From: an uncultured Bacteroidales bacterium
Lineage (GTDB): Bacteria; Bacteroidota; Bacteroidia; Bacteroidales; ML635J-15
Direction of reading: 5' to 3'
NCBI GenBank assembly: GCA_905234755.1
Contig: CAJOIT010000003.1
Span: 197,135 to 261,134 of the forward strand
DNA length: 64,000 nucleotides
Shown here: piece by piece, positions 1 to 8,182 of the stretch
Layout of the letters: the number at the start of each line of letters is the position of its first letter
Numbering within the stretch: position 1 is the first letter of the stretch
Made by a program: the position numbers and the translations under genes
Notes under the pieces: model-generated
The model's database searches: none
Told to the model about the DNA's origin: nothing
Seen by the model: only the letters and a program-made list of their open reading frames with translations

Positions 1-560
1 CCTTCGCGAATGTGAACCTTCAATGGGGTTAGACCGAGTTGCTTCATCACATCGGCGGATTTGCGCCATTCGCCTTTGTAGTGGACTTCGCCTTCACCGA
101 TGAGACAAAGGGCTATGTGTGCCAGTTGTACGAGGTCTCCGCTAGCGCCTACGCTTCCGTGCATAGGGATGAATGGGTATATGCCTTCGTTTATGAAGGA
201 TATGAGCAGTTTGGCAACATCTGGGTGAACACCAGAACGGCATTGCAATACAGTGCCGAGGCGGGCAATCATCGCCGACTTGACATAAATGTCGTCCAAT
301 GGTTCTCCTGCACCTGTGGCGTGACTGCGAATGATATTGTATTGTAAGTCAGATAGGTATCTGTCGTCAACGCGCCATTGCGCCATAGGACCGAAGCCAG
401 TGTTTATTCCGTATATCACTTTTTCTGCAGCGAATTTCTCCAGAAAATGATAGCAGGCATCAACACGGTCAATCCATTCTTTGGATATATTGATGTTTTC
501 GGCTGAAAATAGAATTTTTTCAACCTCATTAAGTGTCAATCTGTCAGTAAATATTGTCAT
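1..560 (-). CDS. Aromatic amino acid ammonia-lyase (HAL/TAL family), 5' part only
   Basis: The frame opens with ATG at 560 and runs off the left edge, giving the first ~187 residues of a protein normally ~500 long. The Ala-Ser-Gly triad that forms the MIO electrophile is present in GSVGASGDLVQLAH, and YGINTGFGPMAQ is the family's N-terminal signature. Such enzymes remove ammonia from His, Tyr or Phe. The residues IRSHATG place a His at the substrate-selectivity position, which favours His/Tyr over Phe. From memory, the overall text (GPMAQ, GDLVQLAH, GEGEV.YKGE) is closer to Bacteroidota tyrosine ammonia-lyases of flexirubin/aryl-polyene clusters than to HutH. The family call is firm; the substrate is inference. 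Confidence 0.85.
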   Translation of the reverse strand, partial: MTIFTDRLTLNEVEKILFSAENINISKEWIDRVDACYHFLEKFAAEKVIYGINTGFGPMAQWRVDDRYLSDLQYNIIRSHATGAGEPLDDIYVKSAMIARLGTVLQCRSGVHPDVAKLLISFINEGIYPFIPMHGSVGASGDLVQLAHIALCLIGEGEVHYKGEWRKSADVMKQLGLTPLKVHIRE

Positions 561-597
561 AACAACATTTCTATGAACATGAAAAATTTTAAAACTG

Positions 598-605
598 CAA
601 AGATA
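598..605 (-). promoter_or_regulatory. Predicted -7 box for the ammonia-lyase gene
   Basis: On the minus strand TATCTTTGCA lies about 38 nt before the ATG at 560 and matches the Bacteroidota -7 consensus TAnnTTTG. No convincing -33 TTTG is visible. Confidence 0.5.
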
Positions 606-702
606 CTAAAAAATGTCCGAATTTCATATAAAAATATTAATAAACAATTAATATGTTTATTCTGAGTGTAATTAAAGGGGAGATAAGTTTATTGTGACAA
701 CG

Positions 703-727
703 AAAAAAGCGGCTAATCAGCCGCTTT
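703..727 (-). terminator. Terminator after tRNA-Ala
   Basis: Read on the minus strand, AAGCGGCTGATTAGCCGCTT followed by a T run forms a 7-8 bp GC-rich stem with a short loop just after the tRNA 3' end. This is a standard intrinsic terminator. Confidence 0.8.
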
Positions 728-731
728 CTTC

Positions 732-808
732 TGGTGGAGTATATCGGGGTCGAACCGATGACCTCATGGCTGCCAGCCATGCACTCTAGCCAACTGAGCT
801 AATACCCC
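732..808 (-). tRNA. tRNA-Ala (anticodon GGC)
   Basis: The minus strand folds as a full cloverleaf. The acceptor GGGGTAT pairs with ATACTCC and includes the G3:U70 wobble pair that is the alanine identity element. The anticodon stem CATGG/CCATG encloses the loop CTGGCAG (anticodon GGC), and the T arm carries GGTTCGAACCC. The 3' CCA is encoded (732-734). Confidence 0.97.
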
Positions 809-817
809 AGACCTTTA

Positions 818-2017
818 TTAATTCTTTGCAAAATTACCTTTTATTTCTTTATCTCCGTAGTAAATTCTGATGAAATAGCATCCGTTATGCAAATCGGTTA
901 CATTTATGCTGTTGTGGCTGCCATTCAACTGAACTTCCTTAACAAGCGCACCATTTGTCGAATATATATTCATGATGCCATTCTCCATGTCTTCAATAGC
1001 AATGTTGAGAATGTCTGTTGTTGGATTCGGGAAAATTTCAATGTTTGCAATTTCAAGTTCGCTGCATAATGATGTATGGTCTTCATACCTTATTGCAATA
1101 TGCTTTGTGTATGTTAAATTTGAATTGGTTGTTATTTCTACTATTGGGTAGTTGTCGTTAGAAATCCAATAGTTTAATGTAGTTGTTGCAGATGTAATCG
1201 GGAATTGCATTCCATAATATCCTTGTAATGTTTCGCCAACATTCATGCCATACACAGTACAATCATTGATATTTTGAAATTCACCACTTGTTCTATTACG
1301 CATGAACATATTTGTAATATACGAATAATACCTTTTTTCGCGTAAATATTCGTATTCGCCTTGCAGCATCCTACTGCCAGCGAGTGTTAATGTACCAGTT
1401 TCATCAAAAATAGAATTATAAGTTATATCTATGTCAATCATTATAGAATCGTAATCTGCTGCAACAAACTGGTAAATCATTTGTCCGCTTGAACCAAAAT
1501 TATTGAAAGCATTTTGCAATGCGCTAATGTGTTCGAGGTATAAGCCGTGTGCGGTGCTGTTGGTATGCGAATTAAGCTGTGCAGGGAAAGTGATGACATC
1601 CATTTCGTCCTCGAAAGGAACCTCAAGGTTGTCGGTTAGACCCAATTGTGCCAATGCTCCGCTAACTCCGAGGCATACTGCTTTTTCGTTGGTAACTTTC
1701 AAGTGCATGCGCATTCCATTTTCATCGGCAAACGAGCAGGTTTCTTCAGTGAATTCACCTTCGGTTGCTGGTTCATTATAGTAAACGGAGTCAACCATAT
1801 TGTATGCACTAAATTGTGATTCGAGCGAATTGCCGAATGTAAGAGGTGTTGTTAATATGTTTACCGTTGGAACAGAGTCGGTTGCATCGTTTTCGACAGT
1901 GTAAATATCCCTTGCCATGCTTCCGGGCTGATAATAATTGCTGGATGTAATTGTTACTTGAGCAAAAGCAAAAACACTAAATGCCACAAATAAAATTGCA
2001 GATAAAAATCTTTTCAT
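818..2017 (-). CDS. T9SS-secreted protein of unknown function
   Basis: The 399-residue product starts with a signal peptide (MKRFLSAILFVAFSVFAFAQ). It ends in a type A T9SS sorting domain from about residue 322: NIEIFPNPTTDILNI, then a short beta-rich domain with GCYFIRI and a basic tail. It should cross the inner membrane by Sec and be exported or cell-surface attached by T9SS. The central ~300 residues match no family I recognise. The gene follows the lipoprotein gene at 2026-2445 by 8 nt, so the two are probably one transcript. Confidence 0.85.
   Translation of the reverse strand: MKRFLSAILFVAFSVFAFAQVTITSSNYYQPGSMARDIYTVENDATDSVPTVNILTTPLTFGNSLESQFSAYNMVDSVYYNEPATEGEFTEETCSFADENGMRMHLKVTNEKAVCLGVSGALAQLGLTDNLEVPFEDEMDVITFPAQLNSHTNSTAHGLYLEHISALQNAFNNFGSSGQMIYQFVAADYDSIMIDIDITYNSIFDETGTLTLAGSRMLQGEYEYLREKRYYSYITNMFMRNRTSGEFQNINDCTVYGMNVGETLQGYYGMQFPITSATTTLNYWISNDNYPIVEITTNSNLTYTKHIAIRYEDHTSLCSELEIANIEIFPNPTTDILNIAIEDMENGIMNIYSTNGALVKEVQLNGSHNSINVTDLHNGCYFIRIYYGDKEIKGNFAKN
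829..836 (-). promoter_or_regulatory. Predicted -7 box for tRNA-Ala inside the 3' end of the upstream gene
   Basis: TAATTTTGCAA on the minus strand matches TAnnTTTG and would start transcription near 824, about 15 nt before the mature tRNA 5' end at 808. The box lies within the last codons of the T9SS cargo gene, whose stop is at 818-820. No good -33 element is visible. Confidence 0.5.
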
Positions 2018-2025
2018 GTTGAATC

Positions 2026-2445
2026 CTAGTTGAATACGGTCTGTTCGTTGATTTCAATTGTAACTTCAGCTGTCTTGTTGTTTTCGAGAACAAGAACGCC
2101 CATGCCTCTTCTGATAAACGGGTGGCTTCTGTCTGCAGCTTTGGTAGCTTCTACCTTTAATATCGATTCGTACTTGAATTCGTATTCAAGGGTACCATCT
2201 GCTTTTGTGTACTGTGTGTCGGCAACCGATTTGGTCTCATCCTTGAAATAAACCATGGTGTGTGCGCTGTCCGAGTTGTTGGCTTTTACAATAACCATTG
2301 CATTTTCAACTGGCTGTTTGTCGGTATCGACAATTGTTACGATAGCCTTTGGCGGAACTGGCTGACGGCAACCGTTCATAAGTATCATTGCTCCAGAAAT
2401 CAAAGCTAATACCAAAAATATTACAACATTTTTTTTCATATCCAT
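2026..2445 (-). CDS. Small lipoprotein with a beta-sandwich (carboxypeptidase-regulatory-like) domain
   Basis: The 139-residue protein has a hydrophobic leader ending in LMNGC, a lipobox, so it should be membrane-anchored. After the Cys, KAIVTIVDTDKQPVENAMV and later TKADGTLEYEF follow the layout of a CarboxypepD_reg/Ig-like fold (a first strand, then a G-x-Y/F turn). No catalytic motif is seen. ATG is available at 2445 and at 2439; the second (MKKN) is equally plausible. It is upstream of, and probably co-transcribed with, the T9SS cargo gene. Confidence 0.7.
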   Translation of the reverse strand: MDMKKNVVIFLVLALISGAMILMNGCRQPVPPKAIVTIVDTDKQPVENAMVIVKANNSDSAHTMVYFKDETKSVADTQYTKADGTLEYEFKYESILKVEATKAADRSHPFIRRGMGVLVLENNKTAEVTIEINEQTVFN

Positions 2446-2513
2446 TCTTGAAATTTTTTTCTAATTTTACGCCGACAATATTAGTAAAAAAAACAATATA
2501 AATTTAATAATTT

Positions 2514-3395
2514 GTGAAAAAAATATTGCGGATACTTTTTTTATGCTTTTTACTTGCTGGATTTTTGCAATCCTGCTCCGTTCTCCGCAATCCGTTGAAA
2601 ATAAAGAATTATGTTGAAATAGAAACAACTGCAGGTAATTTTGTGGTTGGTTTGTATGAAGGAACACCTGCACACCGCGATAATTTTATGGAGAAATGTT
2701 CGTCTAATTTTTTTGACGGAACGATGGCCTATAATACTGTTCGCAACAGCGAATATTCGTTTGGCTTGCGTAAGGAATTTGCCGAAAAATCTATGCTATC
2801 TGCCGATTTTGAGAGCGACAGGACTTTGCCTGCTGAGTTCAACGAAAAGATTTTGCCATTGCGAGGTACTGTGGCGATGAAGCGAGAGGAAGGATCAAAA
2901 AATCCGCAAAAAATGTCTGATGCCAACTTGTTTTTCCTTGTTGACGGACGCAAAAATCTGGACATCCACGAAATAAAGACATCGGTTGCAATCAAAAATC
3001 GAGATACCTATAAAATATATATAGATAAGTATCTGGCATTGTCCGAGAATAAAGCATTGAAGGACAGCCTTGATGCATTGCGTTCTATGTCAACGATGAA
3101 GCAGTTCAACGAACTATATGCCACCGTGATGAAAAAGGTAAAACCGCAGATTGAAAGCGATGGCGTGGAACTGTTCTCAATTTCTGAAAAGAATATTGAC
3201 AAGTACCTTGAACGTGGTGGCGTGCCAATGTTTGAGGGCTTCTATACGGTTTTCGGCGAGATTGTGGTCGGGGTGGATATTCTGGACAAATTGTCGAAGG
3301 TGGAAACCGATTTAAATCGTAATCCTAAGAAGGAAATTTCAATAGTTTCCACAAATGTGTTGAAGAAAAAAGATTTTAAAAAGAAATATAAATAA
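2514..3395 (+). CDS. Cyclophilin-like lipoprotein with degenerate active site
   Basis: The start is GTG (2514); no ATG lies before the leader MKKILRILFLCFLLAGFLQSC, which ends in a lipobox at Cys21. VEIETTAGNFVVGLYEGTPAHRDNF and the later TVFGEIVVGVDILDKLSKVET are cyclophilin-type peptidyl-prolyl isomerase strands. The usual catalytic FHRV..F..QGG segment reads YNTVRNSEYSFGLR, so the active-site Arg and Gln are missing. About 90 residues rich in charged helix are inserted before the last strands. It is probably a periplasmic or outer-membrane folding or binding protein rather than an efficient isomerase. The gene sits 6 nt before the M16 peptidase ATG. Confidence 0.75.
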   Translation: MKKILRILFLCFLLAGFLQSCSVLRNPLKIKNYVEIETTAGNFVVGLYEGTPAHRDNFMEKCSSNFFDGTMAYNTVRNSEYSFGLRKEFAEKSMLSADFESDRTLPAEFNEKILPLRGTVAMKREEGSKNPQKMSDANLFFLVDGRKNLDIHEIKTSVAIKNRDTYKIYIDKYLALSENKALKDSLDALRSMSTMKQFNELYATVMKKVKPQIESDGVELFSISEKNIDKYLERGGVPMFEGFYTVFGEIVVGVDILDKLSKVETDLNRNPKKEISIVSTNVLKKKDFKKKYK

Positions 3396-3401
3396 TTGAA
3401 T

Positions 3402-6275
3402 ATGAGAAGAATAGTTTTTCTGTTTTTGGCGATAGCCTTTTGTACGGTTGCATTTTCGCAAAAGAATAAAAGTCTTGAGGTTGTGCATTACGAGTTGCCT
3501 AACGGACTGAATGTTTATCTTAACGAAGACCCGAATGCATCGGTTGTTCTTGGTGCTATTGCAATTAAGACTGGCGGAAAATATGATCCGAAAGACCATA
3601 CTGGAACTTCGCATTACCTTGAACACATGATGTTTAAGGGAACCGATGAAATAGGAACCGTTGACTACAAGGCTGAAAAGGTTTACTTGGACAGCATTTC
3701 TATGAAATATGACGAACTTGCAGCAACAACCGATGATGCTCGTCGCAAGGAAATCCAGAAGGAAATCAATGCATTGTCGTTGAAGGCGGGAAAGTATGCT
3801 ATTCCAAACGAACTTGACAAGCTGCTCGATGGAATGGGTGCAACAATGGTTAATGCCTTCACATCTGATGAGGTTGTAGCATATTTCAACGCTTTTCCTG
3901 TAGGGCAGATGGAAAAATGGATGGAGTTGTACTCGCACCGCTTTAAACATCCGGTTTTCAGGTTGTTCCAGTCGGAATTGGAAACGGTTTTCGAGGAAAA
4001 GAACATGTATTCAGATGAGTTTACATCCAACCTCATGGAGTCGTTCTTGTCGCATTTCTACAAGAATCACCCGTACGGAACGCAGACCGTCATAGGAAAA
4101 GCCGACCATATTAAGAATCCGTCGCTTACGACCATGCAGAAAATGTACGACACATATTATGTCGCCAACAATATGGCATTGATAATGACAGGAAACTTCA
4201 AGGTTTCGGATGTTAAGCCGTTGATTGATAAATATTTTGGAGAATGGCGTAAGGGCGATGTTCCAGAATATCCCAAGTACGAAGAAAAGCCTTTCAATGG
4301 TGTTGAATCTGTCGAAGTTTCCCTGACTCCTGTCCGTATGGGCGTGCTTGGCTATCGTACGGTTACAATGAGCGACAATGACAGGTATGTGCTTTCGGTA
4401 TGCCAGACTTTGCTAAACAATTCTTCTTCGACGGGTTATCTTGATAAGCTTATGAACGACAGGAAGTTGTTGGCAGCAATGGCACTCAACAACGAGCGAC
4501 TTGACCATGGCGGAATGATGGTGCTGTATGTGCCGAAAATTCTCGGACAGAAATTTGAAGACGCAGAAGCGTTGGTTGTTAACGAGATAAAGCGTCTGCG
4601 TACCGAGGATGTTGACAAGGAGCAGTTGGAAGCTATAAAGCTCGAAATGATAAAGAATTTCGAGGAGGAAATGGAAGACCCGGAGATGCGTGCCTACAGG
4701 ATGGGAGAATGTTTCCTTACTGGCATGGAATGGGACGAAGTGCTTGCCTATCCGAAATTTATCGAGAGCATAACCCCTGAAGACATTAAAAAGGTCGCAG
4801 AAAAGTATTTGAACGACAACTATTTGTCGTATCATTCAAAAATGGGATTCCCCGACAAGGACAAGCTTGACAAGCCAGGTTTCGACCCCGTAGTGCCCGA
4901 AAATGCTGAGGTTTCGTCCGATTATGCTATGAAGTTCGAGGAAATGCCAGTGAAATCGATGTCGCCAAAGTTTGTAATGGAAGGTGAAGATTATGAGTAT
5001 TACGGAATTGCAAAGGGCATTGACATGTATTATTCAAAGTTCGACCAGAACGATATTTTCAATATGGAGATAAAGTTCAAGACAGGATTGAAGGATAATC
5101 CAAAATACGAACAGCTAGCTTCATATCTTCAGTATATTGGAACATCGAAGTACACAAACGACGAGTTCAACAAGGAACTTCAGAAATATGCGACATCGTT
5201 TTCGGTTTCTGCCGACGACAACTATTTTACCGTTTCAGTCGATGGTTTCAACAAGTATTTCAAGGAGTCGCTTAGCTTGGTATTGAGTCTGCTTAACGAT
5301 GCAAAGGCCGACGATTCAAAACTTAAGAGGATTGTTGAGGAGGATGCAATGTCCCGCCAAATGGAACGCAAGTCGACCGATGATATTGCATCGGCTTTGA
5401 TACAGTATGGTATTTATGGCGAAAATTCAAAGTATTTGCGTCGTACTAGTGCAAAGCAAGTGTCGAAAATTACATCCGATGACATGATGGCAACGCTATC
5501 GCAGGTAAAGTCAAATCCGTTTACCATACATTATTCTGGAAATTTGAGTGTGGATGATGTGATTTCTGTGATGAAAACCATGGATTTAGGTTCTGTGACA
5601 TCGGAAGGCGAATTCCCGAAGATTCTGCCGACAAAGCAATATGACGAGAATACGATAATGTTCATAAACGACCCGAAGGCTACGCAGAGCAAGATTTACT
5701 TCTATATTGAAGGTGAGGTGCTTGACGAGAAGCAGATGGCTAATATGGATGCATTCAACCAGTATTTCGGTACAGGAATGTCATCGCTTGTATTCCAAGA
5801 GATTAGGGAATTCCGCTCGATGGCTTATACGGCGTATGCTGTAAGCCGTACGGGCTTGACACAAAAGGATAAATCCAAGTTCATGGCTTTCATTGGAACA
5901 CAGAGCGACAAGACCATTGATGCTATTTCTGTAATGACGGGACTTATCAACGATATGCCACGGAAGGATAAGCGTATGAGGGGCGTGAAGGATTACTTGA
6001 TGCAGTCGTTGCTGACATCCAAGCCAGATGAACGCGAAGTTACCGAAACCGTTGAAAAATGGAGACTATTCGGATACAAGGACGACCCGCGCATAATGCA
6101 GTACGATATTTATAAGACCTTGGAATTTGATAATATAGTTGATTTCTACAAGCAAAATATTGCTGGTCGTCCGATGCTTATTACCATTGTCGGCAACAAG
6201 AAGAAAATCGACATGAAGGAACTTGCTAAATATGGCAAGATTGTGGAAGTAAAGCAGAAAACCGTGTTGAATTAA
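3402..6275 (+). CDS. Exported M16 family zinc peptidase (pitrilysin/PqqL type)
   Basis: The product is about 957 residues from the ATG at 3402; a TTG 6 nt earlier is possible but directly abuts the previous stop. A signal peptide ends near FSQ. HYLEH (residues 71-75) is the inverted zinc motif HxxEH, and the third ligand is a Glu in ETVFEEKNMY near residue 197. The spacing is about 45 residues longer than the usual 74-76 because of a lysine/glutamate-rich helical insertion after the motif. The C-terminal half repeats the fold without HxxEH, as is normal for the family. It should be a periplasmic peptidase acting on unfolded peptides. It shares a transcript with the cyclophilin-like gene. Confidence 0.92.
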   Translation: MRRIVFLFLAIAFCTVAFSQKNKSLEVVHYELPNGLNVYLNEDPNASVVLGAIAIKTGGKYDPKDHTGTSHYLEHMMFKGTDEIGTVDYKAEKVYLDSISMKYDELAATTDDARRKEIQKEINALSLKAGKYAIPNELDKLLDGMGATMVNAFTSDEVVAYFNAFPVGQMEKWMELYSHRFKHPVFRLFQSELETVFEEKNMYSDEFTSNLMESFLSHFYKNHPYGTQTVIGKADHIKNPSLTTMQKMYDTYYVANNMALIMTGNFKVSDVKPLIDKYFGEWRKGDVPEYPKYEEKPFNGVESVEVSLTPVRMGVLGYRTVTMSDNDRYVLSVCQTLLNNSSSTGYLDKLMNDRKLLAAMALNNERLDHGGMMVLYVPKILGQKFEDAEALVVNEIKRLRTEDVDKEQLEAIKLEMIKNFEEEMEDPEMRAYRMGECFLTGMEWDEVLAYPKFIESITPEDIKKVAEKYLNDNYLSYHSKMGFPDKDKLDKPGFDPVVPENAEVSSDYAMKFEEMPVKSMSPKFVMEGEDYEYYGIAKGIDMYYSKFDQNDIFNMEIKFKTGLKDNPKYEQLASYLQYIGTSKYTNDEFNKELQKYATSFSVSADDNYFTVSVDGFNKYFKESLSLVLSLLNDAKADDSKLKRIVEEDAMSRQMERKSTDDIASALIQYGIYGENSKYLRRTSAKQVSKITSDDMMATLSQVKSNPFTIHYSGNLSVDDVISVMKTMDLGSVTSEGEFPKILPTKQYDENTIMFINDPKATQSKIYFYIEGEVLDEKQMANMDAFNQYFGTGMSSLVFQEIREFRSMAYTAYAVSRTGLTQKDKSKFMAFIGTQSDKTIDAISVMTGLINDMPRKDKRMRGVKDYLMQSLLTSKPDEREVTETVEKWRLFGYKDDPRIMQYDIYKTLEFDNIVDFYKQNIAGRPMLITIVGNKKKIDMKELAKYGKIVEVKQKTVLN

Positions 6276-6284
6276 TCTGAAATT

Positions 6285-7553
6285 ATGCGCAGTAGGTTCG
6301 GAATATTGGTTGCCGTTGTAATCTTGCTTTCCCTGCAAGGCTTTTCGCAGGGAAGAGTAAAGGTTATGAGTTACAACTTGTTGAATTTCAACAATTATCC
6401 AAGTTATTGTACAGCGGAAAACAATTCGCACGAGGCCAAGGCTGGATATTTGGCGACAATTGTTGCCAACCAGCAGCCAGATATTCTCTGCTGTTGCGAA
6501 GTTGGTGGTAAAAATCCAAGTTTGGCATATTCCATTTCTTATATTCTTGGCAATTCGTTGAATGTTAATGGAGTAACAAGATGGAAGGCTGCAAATGCAT
6601 CTGGCAATACATATTTGAACAATGCACTTTTTTTCGACCAGACAAAATTTGTACTTATTGCACAGACCAAGCTTGATACCGATATTCGCGAGATTAACAT
6701 TTACAAGCTGAAGCATTTGACATCGAGAGATACTCTTAAAGTTGCCATCGTGCATTTGAAGGCAGGGACAGAGTGCGCTGCTGACCGAGGTACAGAAATC
6801 CAGCAATTAATGAATTATCTTACCACTCAGGGCAATAATGATAATTTCATTGTCTGTGGTGACTTCAATGTGTATCGGGCATCTGAGCCGGCTTTCCAGT
6901 ATCTTGTAAATCCATCTTACTTGCCGATTGCTTTCTACGACCCGATAAACCAGATGGGAGAGTGGAACAACAACTGGAGTTTCAGCGAATATCACACACA
7001 GTCAACCCGTAGTGGTGATGGCGGTAACGATTGCTTTTCGGGCGGTGGCATGGATGACCGCTTCGACTTTATACTTATGTCATCCAGCATCATTAATGGT
7101 ACAAAGGGCATAACTTATTGTCAGGATTCATACTGGGCAGTGGGGCAGGATGGTAACAGATTCAACGGCTCGATTAGTTCCCCCACAAACAATACTCTGC
7201 CAAGCAATGTGATTGATGCGCTCTACAATATGAGCGACCATCTGCCTGTTGTTGCCGAGTTGGCTTTTGGCGATGTAGGTTATGCATCCGAAAATACTGA
7301 AGCTGGATTCCAGTCAATTGTGCAAAATCCTGTGAATAATGAACTTGTTGTTAGACTTAGAACCGAAAAACAACGTGATGTAGATGTAAGTGTATATTCA
7401 TCGCTTGGTAGACTTATGCACTCGTATTCGGTTCAAGTTGCTGATGATGAGGTTATTGTGCGCGATGTTTCGGATTTGTCCAATGGTGTTTACATTGTGA
7501 GCATAAAGTCCGAGGGCGTTTCTGTTTCGCACAGGGTGGTAAAGGTTGAATAG
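6285..7553 (+). CDS. T9SS-exported endonuclease/exonuclease/phosphatase family protein
   Basis: The 422 residues carry a signal peptide ending near GFSQG, then the metal-dependent EEP fold: MSYNLLNFN (~28-36), CEVGG (the metal-ligand Glu), VCGDFNVY (~190) and a terminal SDHLPV (~317). The last ~75 residues are a T9SS sorting domain (FQSIVQNPVNNELVV, then GVYIVSI and a basic end). It is likely an extracellular nuclease, or a phosphodiesterase or sphingomyelinase-like enzyme; sequence alone does not fix the substrate. The gene starts 9 nt after the peptidase gene. Confidence 0.85.
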   Translation: MRSRFGILVAVVILLSLQGFSQGRVKVMSYNLLNFNNYPSYCTAENNSHEAKAGYLATIVANQQPDILCCCEVGGKNPSLAYSISYILGNSLNVNGVTRWKAANASGNTYLNNALFFDQTKFVLIAQTKLDTDIREINIYKLKHLTSRDTLKVAIVHLKAGTECAADRGTEIQQLMNYLTTQGNNDNFIVCGDFNVYRASEPAFQYLVNPSYLPIAFYDPINQMGEWNNNWSFSEYHTQSTRSGDGGNDCFSGGGMDDRFDFILMSSSIINGTKGITYCQDSYWAVGQDGNRFNGSISSPTNNTLPSNVIDALYNMSDHLPVVAELAFGDVGYASENTEAGFQSIVQNPVNNELVVRLRTEKQRDVDVSVYSSLGRLMHSYSVQVADDEVIVRDVSDLSNGVYIVSIKSEGVSVSHRVVKVE

Positions 7554-7554
7554 C

Positions 7555-8007
7555 ATGGACGGCGAATACTCCGATTTGATAAAACGCCTTAAGCGATTGG
7601 ATGGCAAGAAGTTGGATGCTTTAATCCATCGACTTCATGATGAGGAATCGGAGAAAATTGATTGTCTGCAATGTGCAAATTGTTGCCGTACGCTTGGTCC
7701 TCGCTTCATACAAAACGACATAGCTCGCATGGCTACTCATTTGAAAATGAAGGAATCCGCATTTATCGCCCAATATCTTCGCATTGATGAGGATGGTGAC
7801 TATGTTTTCAAGGAAATGCCTTGTCCCTTCCTTATGCCCGACAATTATTGCATGTTGTACAATTCCCGTACAAAGGCTTGTCGCGAATATCCGCACACCG
7901 ATTCCAAGAACATCAAAAGCATACTAAAAATCTGTGAGTTGAATACTCAGACTTGTCCAATTGTAAGGAATATTTTCAAAAGGTTAGGGGAAATGCGGTT
8001 GGGCTAA
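7555..8007 (+). CDS. YkgJ-type cysteine-cluster protein
   Basis: About 150 residues; ATG at 7555, one base after the preceding stop. The Cys layout CLQCANCCRTLGP, then CPFLMPDNYCMLYNSR and ACREYPH, is that of the YkgJ/UPF0153 family, thought to bind an Fe-S cluster or zinc. It has no leader, so it is cytoplasmic. The tight spacing suggests it ends the peptidase-EEP transcript. Function in the family is unknown. Confidence 0.8.
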   Translation: MDGEYSDLIKRLKRLDGKKLDALIHRLHDEESEKIDCLQCANCCRTLGPRFIQNDIARMATHLKMKESAFIAQYLRIDEDGDYVFKEMPCPFLMPDNYCMLYNSRTKACREYPHTDSKNIKSILKICELNTQTCPIVRNIFKRLGEMRLG

Positions 8008-8124
8008 ATGTCCAATTGTCCAGCTGAAGCCATGCCTCTGGTTGCCGGTAGTCTGCCGTAAAGCTTTTGTCGCCTATAAGCCTAAAAAAATCTCGTTTCT
8101 CTTTTTTGTTTCAAAAATTATCTT

Positions 8125-8132
8125 TAAATTTG
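8125..8132 (+). promoter_or_regulatory. Predicted -7 box for the TPR/AraC regulator
   Basis: TAAATTTG matches TAnnTTTG and lies 50 nt before the ATG at 8183. A TTTG at 8106-8109 is present, but the 15-nt spacer is shorter than usual. Confidence 0.4.
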
Positions 8133-8182
8133 TCAATAAGATTTAGACTAGTTTAATTGCTTAAGTATCAGGTATAAAGAAT

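Noticed and set aside
39..347. Plus-strand open frame of 102 codons at the left edge
   Set aside because: It is antisense to the ammonia-lyase frame, which has clear family motifs.
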